64,000 nt of DNA. It comes from Closterium sp. NIES-65. Taxonomy: Eukaryota > Streptophyta > Zygnematophyceae > Desmidiales > Closteriaceae. The notes under the pieces were generated by a model. It saw only the letters and a list, made by a program, of their open reading frames with translations, did not search any database and was not told where the DNA came from. The DNA is taken from contig CANXME010002473.1 in the NCBI GenBank assembly GCA_948144175.1, forward strand, positions 328,743-392,742, read 5' to 3'. The position numbers were made by a program, and so were the translations under genes. Each line of letters starts with the position of its first letter. Position 1 is the stretch's first letter. Below, one piece after another: positions 13,408-22,505 of the stretch.

Positions 13408-15335
13408 AGGAGCGTGCCTGGTCCACGACCGTGCGTGGTCCAGGAGCTTGCCTGGTCTAGGAGCTTGCCTGATATGGAGCTTGCCTGGTCCAGGAACTTG
13501 CCTGGTCCAGGAACGTGCCTGGTCCAAGAGCTTGCCTGGTCCATGAACGTGCCTGGTCCAGGAGCTTGCCTGGTCTAGGAACTTGCCTGGTCCAGGAACG
13601 TGCCTGGTCAAGGAGCTTGCCTGGTCCAGGAACATGCCTGGTCCAGGAGCTTGCCTGGTCTAGGAGCTTGCATGATCTGGAGCTTGCCTGGTCCAAGAGC
13701 TTGCCTGGTCCACGAGCCTGCCTGGTCCAAGAGCTTGCCTGGTCCAGGAACGTGCCTCGTCCACGAGCGTGCCTGGTCCAAGAGCTTGCCTGGTCCAGGA
13801 GCTTGCCTGGTCCAAGAGCTTGCCAGGTCCAAGAGCTTGCCTGGTCCAGGAGCTTGCGTGGTCCATGAGCTTGCCTGGTTCAGGAGCTTGCTTGGTCCAC
13901 AAGCTTGCCTGGTCCAAGAGCTTGCCTCGTCCAGGAGCATGCCTGGTCCAAGAGCTTGCGTGGTCCTGGAGCTTGCCTTGTTCGGGAGCATGCCTGGTCC
14001 ACGAGCGTGCCTGGTCCAGGAGCTTCCTGGTCCAGGAGCTTGCCTTGTCCAGGAGCTTGCCTGGTCCCTGAGCGTGCCTGGTCCACGAGCCTGCCTGGTC
14101 CAAGAGCTTGCGTGGTCTAAGAGCGTGCCTAGTCCACGAGCGTGCCTGGTCCAGGAGCTTGCCTTAACCATGAGCTTGCCTGGTCCAGGAGCTTGCGTGG
14201 TCCAGGAGCTTGCTTGATCCAGGAGCATGCCTGGTTCAGGAGCTTGCCTGGTCCAGGAGCTTGCCGGGTCCTAGAGCGTGCCTGGTCCAGGAGCTTGCCT
14301 AGTCCAGGAGCTTGCTTGGTCCAGAAGCGTGCATGGTGCAAGAGCTTGCCTGGTCTAGGAGCGTGCCTGGTACAAGAGCATGCGTGGTCCCGGAGCTTGC
14401 CTTGTCCAGGAGCTTGCCTGGTCCAGGAGCGTGCTTGGTCTAGGAGCTTGCTTGGTTCACGAGCATGCCTCGTCCACGAGCGTGCCTGGTCTAGGAGCTT
14501 GCTTGGTTCAAGAGCTTGCCTGGTCTAGGAGCTTGCCTGGTCCAGGAGCGTGCCCGGTCCAGGAGTGTGCCTAGTCCAGGAGCTTGCTTTGTCCAGAAGC
14601 CTGCCTGATCCAAGAGCTTGCCTGGTCTAGGAGCGTGCCTAGTCCAAGAGCTTGCCTATTCTAGGAGCTTGCCTGGTCCAGGAGCTTGCCTGGTCCAGGA
14701 GCTTGCCTAGTCTAGGAGCGTGCCTGGTTCATGAGCTTGCCTGGTCCAGGAGCTTGCCTGGTCCAAGAGCTTGCGTGGTCCAAGAGCTTGCGTGGTCCTG
14801 GAGCTTGCCTGGTCCAGGTGCTTGCCTGGTCTAGGAGCTTGCCTAGTCCAGGAACTTGCGTGGTTCAGGAGCGTGCCTGGTCCACGAATTTGCCTGGTCC
14901 AGAAGCTTGCCTGGTCCAGGAGCTTGCTTGGTCCAAGAGCTTGCCTGGTCCAGGAGCTTGCTTGGTCCAGGAGCTTGTCTAGTCCAGGAGCATGCCTGGT
15001 CCACGAGTTTGCCTGGTCTAGAAGCTTGCCTGGTCCAGGAGCTTGCCTAGTCCAAGAGCTTGCCTGGTCCAGGAGCTTGCCTGGTCCAGAAGCTTGCCTA
15101 GTCCACTAGCTTGCCTGGTCCAAGAGCTTGCCTGGTCCAAGAGCTTGCGTGGTCCAAGAGCTTGCCTGGTCCAGGAGCTTGCCTGGTCTAGGGGCTTGCC
15201 TATTCCAGGAGCTTGCCTGGTCCAGGAGCGTGCCTGGTCCACGAGTTTGCCTGGTCAAGAAGCTTGGGTGGTCCAGGAGCTTGCCTGGTCCAAGAGTTTG
15301 CCTGGTCGAGGAGCTTGCCTGGTCCAGGAGCTTGC
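13408..15335. repeat. 17-bp minisatellite array, reverse polarity
   Basis: Same 17-bp family as 379-9812 but reverse-complemented (unit GGAGCTTGCCTGGTCCA), about 113 copies. It separates the hexamer array from the 3' LTR of Copia copy 1 and is interrupted exactly at GAGCTTGC by the LTR end. Confidence 0.95.
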
Positions 15336-15629
15336 TGCGGAGATAACTACTACAACGGGAGCTAGACTACTGGCTAGGCACGTGTGCTCGTGTGATCTCT
15401 GCGTTCGTTGGTCCTTAGACGTTTTCCTAGTGCTAACACTGCTTGCTAGTTCACGGGGCAATTTGGCAAGAGTTTCACTAAGAAAAGATCACAACAATGG
15501 TACAATGAAGTTGGCAATGCAAGACTACATCAGAGCTAGCATTCAGGTTGGTCAACTGCCAGCACAGCATGGTCGACCGCATTCCAACACGACTTGGTCG
15601 ACCGCGCTCCAGCAGAGCAAAGTCGACAG
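15336..15629 (-). repeat. 3' LTR of Copia copy 1
   Basis: Partner of the LTR at 21747-22040. Its outer edge abuts the 17-bp array (GAGCTTGC then TGCGGAGA on the + strand). Inward, 15630-15647 is the reverse complement of the 18 bp that also precede the 5' LTR of copy 2. Confidence 0.9.
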
Positions 15630-16489
15630 CTTGCCAATGCTTCAGGTCGACGGTGTGCCAGCAGTGCACCCGCTTTGCAGGTGCGTGCAGATGATTGGTA
15701 TGCCGAGCCTCATCACCTGCACAGCACACACACACCACGTCAGCCTCGGGCTGACGGCTACCTTTGATCTGCCACGACCACCTCGTGATACCACCACCAA
15801 GGTCGGTCTCGCCAGCTTCGCCTGGGCGACCGTCGCACTCCTCCGCAGCACTTCGTCACCCAGGTAACCTGGTCGACCGGGCAACCACATCGACCAGCAA
15901 CTCCCGTACGTGTCCGTCGACCTCCCAAGTCGACGACCACCTCGTTGTCGACCTCACCGGGTCGACCATGCCCCTCGGTCGACGACCATGTCACTCGACG
16001 CCCGACTGCTCGACGCCCGACTGCTCGACGTCCTGACTGCTCGACGTCCTGCTACTCGACGTCGACCCCTCCTTCGTCGACCACCGGTCCAGTCAACCAC
16101 CCGCAGGTCGACCAGCACATCATCCGACCACCAAAGTCGGCTTCCCAAGTTGACGTCCTCCGCAGGTCGACGCTTAAGTCGACCTCCCCGAAGTTGGCGC
16201 CACCCCGAAGTCGGCGCCCGTGCAGTGGTCCCCGTGCAGGTCGACCTCCTCGTCGACCAGCTCGCCCACTGCTGCAGGTCAGCTGCTCCCCTAACACCCG
16301 ACCACGATGTCGGCTCCGCCCAAGCGTGGACGGGGCCAACATACAACTCCCGTTGACACTCCCCTGCCGCGTTCACGCTTGGTCCCCCTCAAGTCCACTC
16401 GGCAGTACTCCTCGGAGAATAGCTCGTCGACGTGCACCCAACACACCGCACGTCGTCCACCGCACCAGCCATGCAAGAGGGCATGGCAC

Positions 16490-19400
16490 CTACTGCTGCA
16501 CGTCGTTGTCGCCGTCGCCCACGTCGGCCAAGCGCACCTGGCCGATTGCGACGGAGCACCGGTTGAAGGCCGGATAGTGCAGCGCCTTCGTCAGGAAGTC
16601 GGCCGGCTGCTCAGTGGTTGGGATGTACCTCAACGAGAACTTCCCGCGCTTCACCATGTGCTGCAGCCAGGCCTGTCGCCGCTCCATGTGCTTGAGGTTG
16701 CCCGTCAACCCCATGCCCTCGGCGACTGAGATAGGCGACTTGTTGTCCACCCGAAGGACGGTCGGCTTCCCGGCATCCAGCTGCCGGAACTCTGCAAGGA
16801 GGAAACGAAGTCGACGTCCTTCCTTGCCGGCTTCGGTGGCTGCCACGTACTCCGACTCAGTCGACGACAACGTCGCACACTTGATGCGCTGGCTCGACCA
16901 GGAGACTGCAGCCCCTCCATAGACGAACACGTAGCCACTCGTGCTCGTCCTGTTCTGCTTGTCACCGGCGTCGTCGGCGTCCACGTAGCCGACCAGGTCC
17001 AGCGACTCAGGTCCACCGCCGAACTCCAGGGCGGTGTCACGCGTATTGGCGAGGTAGACGAGGCAGCGGGCGACCTCACGCCAGTGCTGGTCGCTCCTCA
17101 CCGTGAGACCGCTCCCCAGCTTGCTGCAGGCGAAGGCGATGTCCGGCCTCGTCGTCGTCGCCGCGAACTGCAGCGAGCCGACCTTCTGCCGGTACTCCTC
17201 CTCTTGCCGCTCCTGTGCCTCCTCATCATCGAACGTGAGCTCAGCGTAGGCGGCGACAGAGACCGGCGTCTTCGGGGTGCGCCCGGTCTGCTCCTCGTCG
17301 ATGAAGCGCCTACGCAGCTTGTCGGCGTAGCCCTGCTGGTGCAGCCACAGCTTCCCCGCCGACCCGTCGCGGACGATCTCCAGCCCGAGGTACTTCTGCA
17401 CCGGCGAGATCTCACGCAGCTCGAAGGCGGCTTCCAGCAGCTCCTTCAGCTCCTTCAACATCGCGGTGCTACTGCTGGCGGCAAGTAGGTCGTCGATGTA
17501 GACCAGCACCCAGCAGGCCACTCCGTCCTCTCCGACCTTGCAGTAGAGAGCCTCGTCGACCTGGCTCTTCTTCCACCCGGCGCCGACCTGCACGTCATTG
17601 AGCGCCAAGTACCACAGCAGCGGCGACTGCTTTAGCCCGTACAGGCTCTTCAGCAGCTTGCACACCCGGCCGATCCCGTCATTGAAGTAGTCTGGCTGGG
17701 ACATGTAGAGCACCCTGTCGAGCTTGCTCTGCAAGAAGGCGTTCTTCATGTCGAGCTGCATCAGGTTGAGGTTGCGGACGGCGACGATACTGAGGAAGAT
17801 CCTCAGCGTGACGTAGCTGCCCACCGGCGCGAACGTCTCGTCGTAGTCGGCGCCATACACCTGCGTGAAGCCCTTCACCACCAGCCTCGCCTTTTCGCGC
17901 TCGACGGTGTCGTCGACGTGGTACTTCGTCGTAAACACCCACCGGTTCTTCATGACGTTCACTCCCGGCGGACGTTCGACCAACTCCCACGTTCCCATGT
18001 TGAGGAGGCTGCGAATCTCCTCCTCCATGGCGGCCTTCACTGCCGGGCCCTTCCAGCTCGCCAACGCCTCCTTCACCGTCATCGTCGAGATGTCCCAACG
18101 GTGCTCGAGGTCGGCTAACATGTCGGGGTCGAGCTCTGGAAACTCTTCATCCTCCTCGGCATCGTCGTACAGCAGGTCGTCGGCCTCATCGTCCACGTCG
18201 TACACCGTGGTGAAGGCAGCGGGGACGAAGAAGTCAGGCGGCCTCCGAAGTCGGCCTGAATGCCGTGGTCCTGGCTGGACCTCCTCGGCGTCCCCTCCAT
18301 CATTGCCGCTGCCCTCGACGACCTGCTGCTCGTCAGCCGGCGTCCCAGCCGACTTCTCCCCTATGGTCGGCTCCCCTGCCGACTGCCCGGTCGCCGACTG
18401 CTCCTTGGTCGGCGTCATTGCTGCCTGCTCCTCTGCTGGCCGCTGGTCCTCGACCTGCTTATCGACCTGCTCCTCCCCTGTCGACGTCGACTGCAAGCCC
18501 ACGTCGCCCTGCCGCTCGTCGCGTCGGCCACCGGCGATGCATTTGGCCGAAGGCGGCGTCGCACCACTCCCCTCATCGCCGGAGGCCGACACCGAGGTCA
18601 GCCGACGCAGATCGACCACGAGGGGAGGGGCGGGGGTCGCAGGAGGAGGAGCAGGGGGGCGGACGTCCTCGACGTCCTGTACAGAAAGCTCACCGATCTC
18701 GGCAAGCAGTGGCAGCGTCGCCGACGAGGTGTCAGATGGCGGAGTGAGGGACGAACGGCCGGACACCGACCCGGACGCCGTTTTCCACTCGGCCAGCGAC
18801 ATCTCCTCGTAGAACACCACGTCCGACGTGGTGACCACCCGGTCGGTGTCGACGTCGAGGAGCTCCCAGCCCTTGCTCGCTGCCGACACGCCAAGGTGCA
18901 GACCCCACTTTGCCTTCGGCTGCAGCTTCCCACCACGCTGCTGCTCGGGGACTAAGAACTGCGCCATGCAGCCCCACACCCGCGCCAGCGACAAGTCGGG
19001 CTTCTTCCCGGTCAGCAGTTGGTACGGCGTCGTCCCCGGCGGCAGCGTCGACCTCTCAAGGCAGTTGCGGACCCAGACGGCCTGCCGGAGAGCGAGGTGC
19101 CACCAGTGGTGCTGCACGCCCATGGGCAACAGCATTGTCCGCACCGACTCCACTACCGTCCGCATCTCCCGCTCCGCCATGCCGTTCTGCTGCGGGGTGT
19201 ATGGGCAGGTCAGGTCGTGGACGATCCCTTTGTCGTTCACGAAGTCGATGAACTGCTTCCCGAGGAACTCCCCTCCCCGGTCAGAGCGCAGCATCAACAC
19301 CGACTTCTTCGTCTGCCGCTCAGCCACCGCCAGCCACTGCACAAACACCGGCAACGCGTCCGACTTCTTGGTGATCGGCTTCACCCACACGTAGCGGGTC

Positions 19401-20137
19401 TTGTGGTCCTTCAGCAACAAGAAGTACAGGCTGCCATCCTTGGCAGCCATGCGGAACGGCCCGCACAGGTCGATGTGCACGACTGCCAGCACATCGTCGG
19501 CGTCGGAGCCTTGGTCGGGGAAGGTGTGCCGCGCCAGCTTCCCGCCGACGCACAAGACACACGGGGAGTCGGCGCCCGTCGCCGACTTGAGATCCAACCC
19601 AATGGCGACCTCGTTCTTCGCCGAGCTCCGTATGGTGTCCATGCCGACATGTGCAAGCCTCGCATGCATTCGGTCCGGCGTCGACTTCGTTGTTGAGACA
19701 ATCGCCCGCAGGGCCACAACCTCCGGCGTTGTCGACGTCGACCTCGTTGGGCAGGGACGCAGGTCGGTGCAGAGGACACGCCCGGAGTACGTCGCCCGTC
19801 CGAGCACTTCTCCCGTTGCCGAGACGAGCAGCATCCCGTCGCCATCCTCTTGCAGCTTCACACCGTGCTCCTTCAGCTGGCCGGACGACAGCAAGTTCGC
19901 CCGCACACCCGGGACGTACAGCACGTCGGGGATGAGCACCTGCTTCCCGGCCTCCCCTTGCAGAGCGATGGTGCCGCGGCCCTGGACATCCTGCAGCGCC
20001 CCATTGAAGCCGCGCACGTGCTTGATGAAGCCGCTCGGCTGCAGGTCGACGAAGGCTTCCTTCGTCCCCATTAGGTGGTGGGAGCAACCGCTGTCGAGCA
20101 GGACCACCGCCGGGTTCGCCTGCACAGCCGCCGCCAC
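16490..20137 (-). CDS. pol: Pol polyprotein, Copia copy 1
   Basis: 1215 codons, open to a TAG, identical in protein sequence to copy 2. Domains run as aspartic protease (D15-S16-G17), GAG-pre-integrase zinc site (H158, H163, C193, C196), integrase core (D223, D286, E322), Pro/Glu-rich linker, reverse transcriptase (D796 and YIDD 880-883) and RNase H (D1053, E1096, D1131). The start at 20137 is only the first GTG after the gag stop; the frame is continuous with gag apart from that stop. This minus-strand copy faces away from the palindrome centre. Confidence 0.93.
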   Translation of the reverse strand: MAAAVQANPAVVLLDSGCSHHLMGTKEAFVDLQPSGFIKHVRGFNGALQDVQGRGTIALQGEAGKQVLIPDVLYVPGVRANLLSSGQLKEHGVKLQEDGDGMLLVSATGEVLGRATYSGRVLCTDLRPCPTRSTSTTPEVVALRAIVSTTKSTPDRMHARLAHVGMDTIRSSAKNEVAIGLDLKSATGADSPCVLCVGGKLARHTFPDQGSDADDVLAVVHIDLCGPFRMAAKDGSLYFLLLKDHKTRYVWVKPITKKSDALPVFVQWLAVAERQTKKSVLMLRSDRGGEFLGKQFIDFVNDKGIVHDLTCPYTPQQNGMAEREMRTVVESVRTMLLPMGVQHHWWHLALRQAVWVRNCLERSTLPPGTTPYQLLTGKKPDLSLARVWGCMAQFLVPEQQRGGKLQPKAKWGLHLGVSAASKGWELLDVDTDRVVTTSDVVFYEEMSLAEWKTASGSVSGRSSLTPPSDTSSATLPLLAEIGELSVQDVEDVRPPAPPPATPAPPLVVDLRRLTSVSASGDEGSGATPPSAKCIAGGRRDERQGDVGLQSTSTGEEQVDKQVEDQRPAEEQAAMTPTKEQSATGQSAGEPTIGEKSAGTPADEQQVVEGSGNDGGDAEEVQPGPRHSGRLRRPPDFFVPAAFTTVYDVDDEADDLLYDDAEEDEEFPELDPDMLADLEHRWDISTMTVKEALASWKGPAVKAAMEEEIRSLLNMGTWELVERPPGVNVMKNRWVFTTKYHVDDTVEREKARLVVKGFTQVYGADYDETFAPVGSYVTLRIFLSIVAVRNLNLMQLDMKNAFLQSKLDRVLYMSQPDYFNDGIGRVCKLLKSLYGLKQSPLLWYLALNDVQVGAGWKKSQVDEALYCKVGEDGVACWVLVYIDDLLAASSSTAMLKELKELLEAAFELREISPVQKYLGLEIVRDGSAGKLWLHQQGYADKLRRRFIDEEQTGRTPKTPVSVAAYAELTFDDEEAQERQEEEYRQKVGSLQFAATTTRPDIAFACSKLGSGLTVRSDQHWREVARCLVYLANTRDTALEFGGGPESLDLVGYVDADDAGDKQNRTSTSGYVFVYGGAAVSWSSQRIKCATLSSTESEYVAATEAGKEGRRLRFLLAEFRQLDAGKPTVLRVDNKSPISVAEGMGLTGNLKHMERRQAWLQHMVKRGKFSLRYIPTTEQPADFLTKALHYPAFNRCSVAIGQVRLADVGDGDNDVQQ

Positions 20138-20140
20138 CGC

Positions 20141-21640
20141 CTAGAAGTCCTCCCCAGCCTCCGGCGCCAGAGAGACGGTCGGCTCCACGATGCCGACCAG
20201 TGAGCACGACGCCGTCTTGTCGTCCCGCGCCTTGCCGCAAGCAGGGGAGTCGGCGTCCTTCGCCGAAGTCGACGTCTTGGTCGACTGCTTCTCCTTGCGC
20301 GGCCGATTTCCTCCTCGACGGGGACGATGACTGTCAGACCTCCCGCGGCCTCCCTTGTCGTCGTCGTCGGAGTCACTGCGGTCGGGGCACTCGAAGGAGA
20401 GGTGGTCGGGGTCGCCGCACAGCCAGCACTCCCGTCGTCGACCTCCTCCTCCTCGACCGCTGTTCTTGGTCGACTTCTTCTTGTCGACCTCCTTGGCCGA
20501 CTTCCAGCCACCGCTCCCGCCGCCACCAGACTGTCCGCGCTCTCCTGGTCGGCCTCCTTGCTTCGCCGGGGCGACGAAGTTGGCCTGCGCCAAGAGTTCC
20601 TGCGACCGCTCAGCCTCCTGCATCGCCTCGTCCTGCAGGATGTACGAGGTCAAGTTGTCCTCGTTGAGCGTCGCCCTCGTGCCCGGCGCCATGGACAGCC
20701 GCTTCAGGAGGTTATAGCTGCTGGAGAGTCCCTGCATGACATGGGTGATGTACGACGCCGTGGAGTACTGCGCGCCGGCCATCCTGATGGTGGCGAGAAT
20801 TCGCCGGGCCCGGTTGCAGTAGTCGGTCGCTGTCTCATCGTCACCCATACGCAGGTGCGTCAGCTGTCCCTCCAGCTGGGCGATAAACAGGTCGTCGGTG
20901 ACCTGGTACGTCGACTCGATGAAGTGCCACGCCCGGTGGCCGGCGTCGATGTACTCTCGGCACCACTTTAAGGCAATCTGCACCCCTGGCGAGCAGCACC
21001 GCGAGATGACCGCGAAGGTCAGCAGCTGCACGGCGCGAAACTCCGCCCTTAAGTCGGGGTGGTTCTCCCCACGCGTCGCCACGGTCCCTCGGGCGAAGCC
21101 GATCAGCCCGGCCATCTCCAGATGGGGCTCGATAGCTTCTTTCCAGGTGAGAATGTCGGGTCGACCGACCAGTGGGGGGGTGACCGAGATCCTGTCCGGC
21201 GTGAACTTGAAGTAGCCGTAGCTCGGTGCAATTCCACCTGCTGTCACCTGGGACGCCGACATCGGCGACAGCCCACTCCGTCGAACTCCGACGTCACCCT
21301 GCGAAGAGCCTGCAGCCGCCGATGTCTGCATCCCTCGCACCTGAACGCCGCCGACTTCACTGGCGTGTATCACACCTCTCTGCCTCGACATGCCTCCAGC
21401 ACTACTATCGACTTGACCACCCCCGGCGTTGACGCCCACGTCGACGCCGCCTTCGTTGTTCACCGGACGAGGAGAGGTAGGTCGAGACGGGTGCTCCGTC
21501 ACCCACGTGGAGCGGAGTCCAGCCTCGACGACCGCCCAGGGCAAGTCGCCATACTCATTGGCCTCATGCTTCCTCCTCGCGTTCTCCAACCGTGCCTCCA
21601 GGGTGTCCACCACCCCCGCGTCACCTACGGCTCCTACCAT
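20141..21640 (-). CDS. gag: Gag polyprotein, Copia copy 1
   Basis: 499 codons, identical in protein sequence to the Gag of the other two copies. Gag should form the cytoplasmic virus-like particle and package element RNA. A UBN2-type Copia Gag region covers roughly residues 160-345, and a CCHC zinc knuckle lies at C405-C408-H413-C418 inside a basic, Gly/Arg-rich tail. The ATG is the first in-frame start after the leader, about 106 nt from the LTR. The frame ends in TAG and continues directly, in the same frame, into pol. Several antisense open frames overlap this gene and are shadows. Confidence 0.93.
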   Translation of the reverse strand: MVGAVGDAGVVDTLEARLENARRKHEANEYGDLPWAVVEAGLRSTWVTEHPSRPTSPRPVNNEGGVDVGVNAGGGQVDSSAGGMSRQRGVIHASEVGGVQVRGMQTSAAAGSSQGDVGVRRSGLSPMSASQVTAGGIAPSYGYFKFTPDRISVTPPLVGRPDILTWKEAIEPHLEMAGLIGFARGTVATRGENHPDLRAEFRAVQLLTFAVISRCCSPGVQIALKWCREYIDAGHRAWHFIESTYQVTDDLFIAQLEGQLTHLRMGDDETATDYCNRARRILATIRMAGAQYSTASYITHVMQGLSSSYNLLKRLSMAPGTRATLNEDNLTSYILQDEAMQEAERSQELLAQANFVAPAKQGGRPGERGQSGGGGSGGWKSAKEVDKKKSTKNSGRGGGGRRRECWLCGDPDHLSFECPDRSDSDDDDKGGRGRSDSHRPRRGGNRPRKEKQSTKTSTSAKDADSPACGKARDDKTASCSLVGIVEPTVSLAPEAGEDF

Positions 21641-21746
21641 AGTGACTACTGCACAGTTGCCGGCCTGTAACTACGAAATAGGTAAGTGGTATCTACGTCG
21701 ACCTGACTTAAAGGTAAGTCGTGTGCCGTCCACGCTCACCGCACCA

Positions 21747-22040
21747 TGCGGAGATAACTACTACAACGGGAGCTAGACTACTGGCTAGGCACGTGTGCTC
21801 GTGTGATCTCTGCGTTCGTTGGTCCTTAGACGTTTTCCTAGTGCTAACACTGCTTGCTAGTTCACGGGGCAATTTGGCAAGAGTTTCACTAAGAAAAGAT
21901 CAAAACAATGGTACAATGAAGTTGGCAATGCAAGACTTCATCAGAGCTAGCATTCAGGTTGGTCAACTGCCAGCACAGCATGGTCGACCGCATTCCAACA
22001 CGACTTGGTCGACCGCGCTCCAGCAGAGCAAAGTCGACAG
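21747..22040 (-). repeat. 5' LTR of Copia copy 1
   Basis: 294 bp, starting CTGTCGAC and ending CTCCGCA when read on the minus strand. If the terminal dinucleotide TG is required, the LTR begins one base further in. It differs from its partner LTR at two positions. Directly outside it, on the + strand, begins the snap-back sequence of the palindrome spacer. Confidence 0.9.
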
Positions 22041-22055
22041 CGTGCCAGGCACGCT
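22039..22055. repeat. Perfect snap-back inverted repeat at palindrome centre
   Basis: AGCGTGCCAGGCACGCT: two 8-bp arms around a single A at 22047. The right arm continues as forward-polarity 17-bp units (GGCACGCTCCTGG) and the left arm reads into the LTR edge. The 17-bp array polarity therefore flips with a 1-nt centre only a few bases outside the 5' LTR of copy 1. Confidence 0.9.
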
Positions 22056-22105
22056 CCTGGACCAGGCAAGCTCTGCCTAAACCCTAAACCTGAAGCATTG
22101 GCAAG
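22041..22105. other. Asymmetric spacer of the giant palindrome
   Basis: 65 bp that break the symmetry between copies 1 and 2. In order it holds the right part of the snap-back, about 1.5 forward 17-bp units, a telomeric stub (22076-22090), and an 18-bp string (22088-22105) identical to the sequence just upstream of each 3' LTR. The whole spacer recurs reverse-complemented at 49736-49799. Confidence 0.93.
22076..22090. repeat. Telomeric stub, about two CCCTAAA units
   Basis: CCTAAACCCTAAACC, the C-rich strand of the TTTAGGG telomere repeat. In this orientation a chromosome end would lie to its left and copy 2 would be the subterminal sequence. Fifteen bases alone could be chance, but a longer tract of the same repeat lies at a second junction (49226-49257). 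Confidence 0.75.
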
Positions 22106-22399
22106 CTGTCGACTTTGCTCTGCTGGAGCGCGGTCGACCAAGTCGTGTTGGAATGCGGTCGACCATGCTGTGCTGGCAGTTGACCAACCTGAATGCTAGC
22201 TCTGATGAAGTCTTGCATTGCCAACTTCATTGTACCATTGTTTTGATCTTTTCTTAGTGAAACTCTTGCCAAATTGCCCCGTGAACTAGCAAGCAGTGTT
22301 AGCACTAGGAAAACGTCTAAGGACCAACGAACGCAGAGATCACACGAGCACACGTGCCTAGCCAGTAGTCTAGCTCCCGTTGTAGTAGTTATCTCCGCA
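22106..22399 (+). repeat. 5' LTR of Copia copy 2
   Basis: Begins CTGTCGAC (TG one base in) and ends CTCCGCA; the following TGG marks the primer-binding site. No convincing TATA box is seen. The LTR should carry promoter and polyadenylation signals, but I could not locate either. Homology to the 3' LTR continues 18 bp upstream (ACCTGAAGCATTGGCAAG) to the telomeric stub, which is abnormal for a 5' LTR edge. Confidence 0.9.
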
Positions 22400-22417
22400 T
22401 GGTGCGGTGAGCGTGGA
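22400..22417 (+). other. Candidate primer-binding site
   Basis: TGGTGCGGTGAGCGTGGA begins directly after the 5' LTR. TGG complements the CCA tail of a tRNA. It does not match the initiator-Met site common in plant Copia elements (TGGTATCAGAGC), so another tRNA or a tRNA fragment would be the primer. Equivalent sites are 21729-21746 (minus) and 50094-50111. Confidence 0.55.
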
Positions 22418-22425
22418 CGGCACAC

Positions 22426-22441
22426 GACTTACCTTTAAGTC
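22426..22441 (+). other. Leader hairpin (GACTTA-CCTT-TAAGTC)
   Basis: Perfect 6-bp stem with a 4-nt loop in the untranslated leader between the primer site and gag. The position fits packaging or dimerisation signals of LTR elements, but function is unproven. It also occurs at 21705-21720 and 50120-50135. Confidence 0.4.
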
Positions 22442-22505
22442 AGGTCGACGTAGATACCACTTACCTATTTCGTAGTTACAGGCCGGCAACTGTGCAGTAG
22501 TCACT

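Larger units (their letters stand above)
1..22040. repeat. Left arm of giant palindrome
   Basis: This arm is the reverse complement of 22106-45688. Paired landmarks sum to 44146 from the retrotransposon to the inner hexamer edge (gag 21640/22506, pol end 16490/27656). They sum to 44116 after a net 30-bp difference inside the hexamer array, and to 45689 after an extra 1573-bp unit on the right arm. Base 1 pairs with about 45688, so the palindrome probably continues beyond the left edge of the window. Gag and Pol are identical at protein level between the arms, while the arrays show scattered substitutions. Confidence 0.95.
15336..22040 (-). mobile_element. Ty1/Copia LTR retrotransposon, copy 1
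   Basis: Complete 6705-bp element on the minus strand: 5' LTR 21747-22040, gag 21640-20141, pol 20137-16490, 3' LTR 15336-15629. The domain order protease, integrase, reverse transcriptase, RNase H is diagnostic of Copia rather than Gypsy. The element sits in the 17-bp array. In element orientation the 5 bp before the 5' LTR are GCACG and the 5 bp after the 3' LTR are GCAAG. Both are normal variants of the array unit, so an imperfect 5-bp target-site duplication is plausible. Confidence 0.95.

Noticed and set aside
9623..13426. Open frames of up to 1267 codons in the hexamer array (His/Val, Ser/Thr, Pro/Arg, Asp/Val, Arg/Gly, Thr/Trp dipeptides)
   Set aside because: A stop-free 6-bp unit opens every frame on both strands. 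There is no unique sequence, domain or start context.
15043..15867. 274-codon + strand frame crossing from the 17-bp array into the 3' LTR and 3' region of Copia copy 1
   Set aside because: It is antisense to the element, half of it is array translation, and no domain is recognised.
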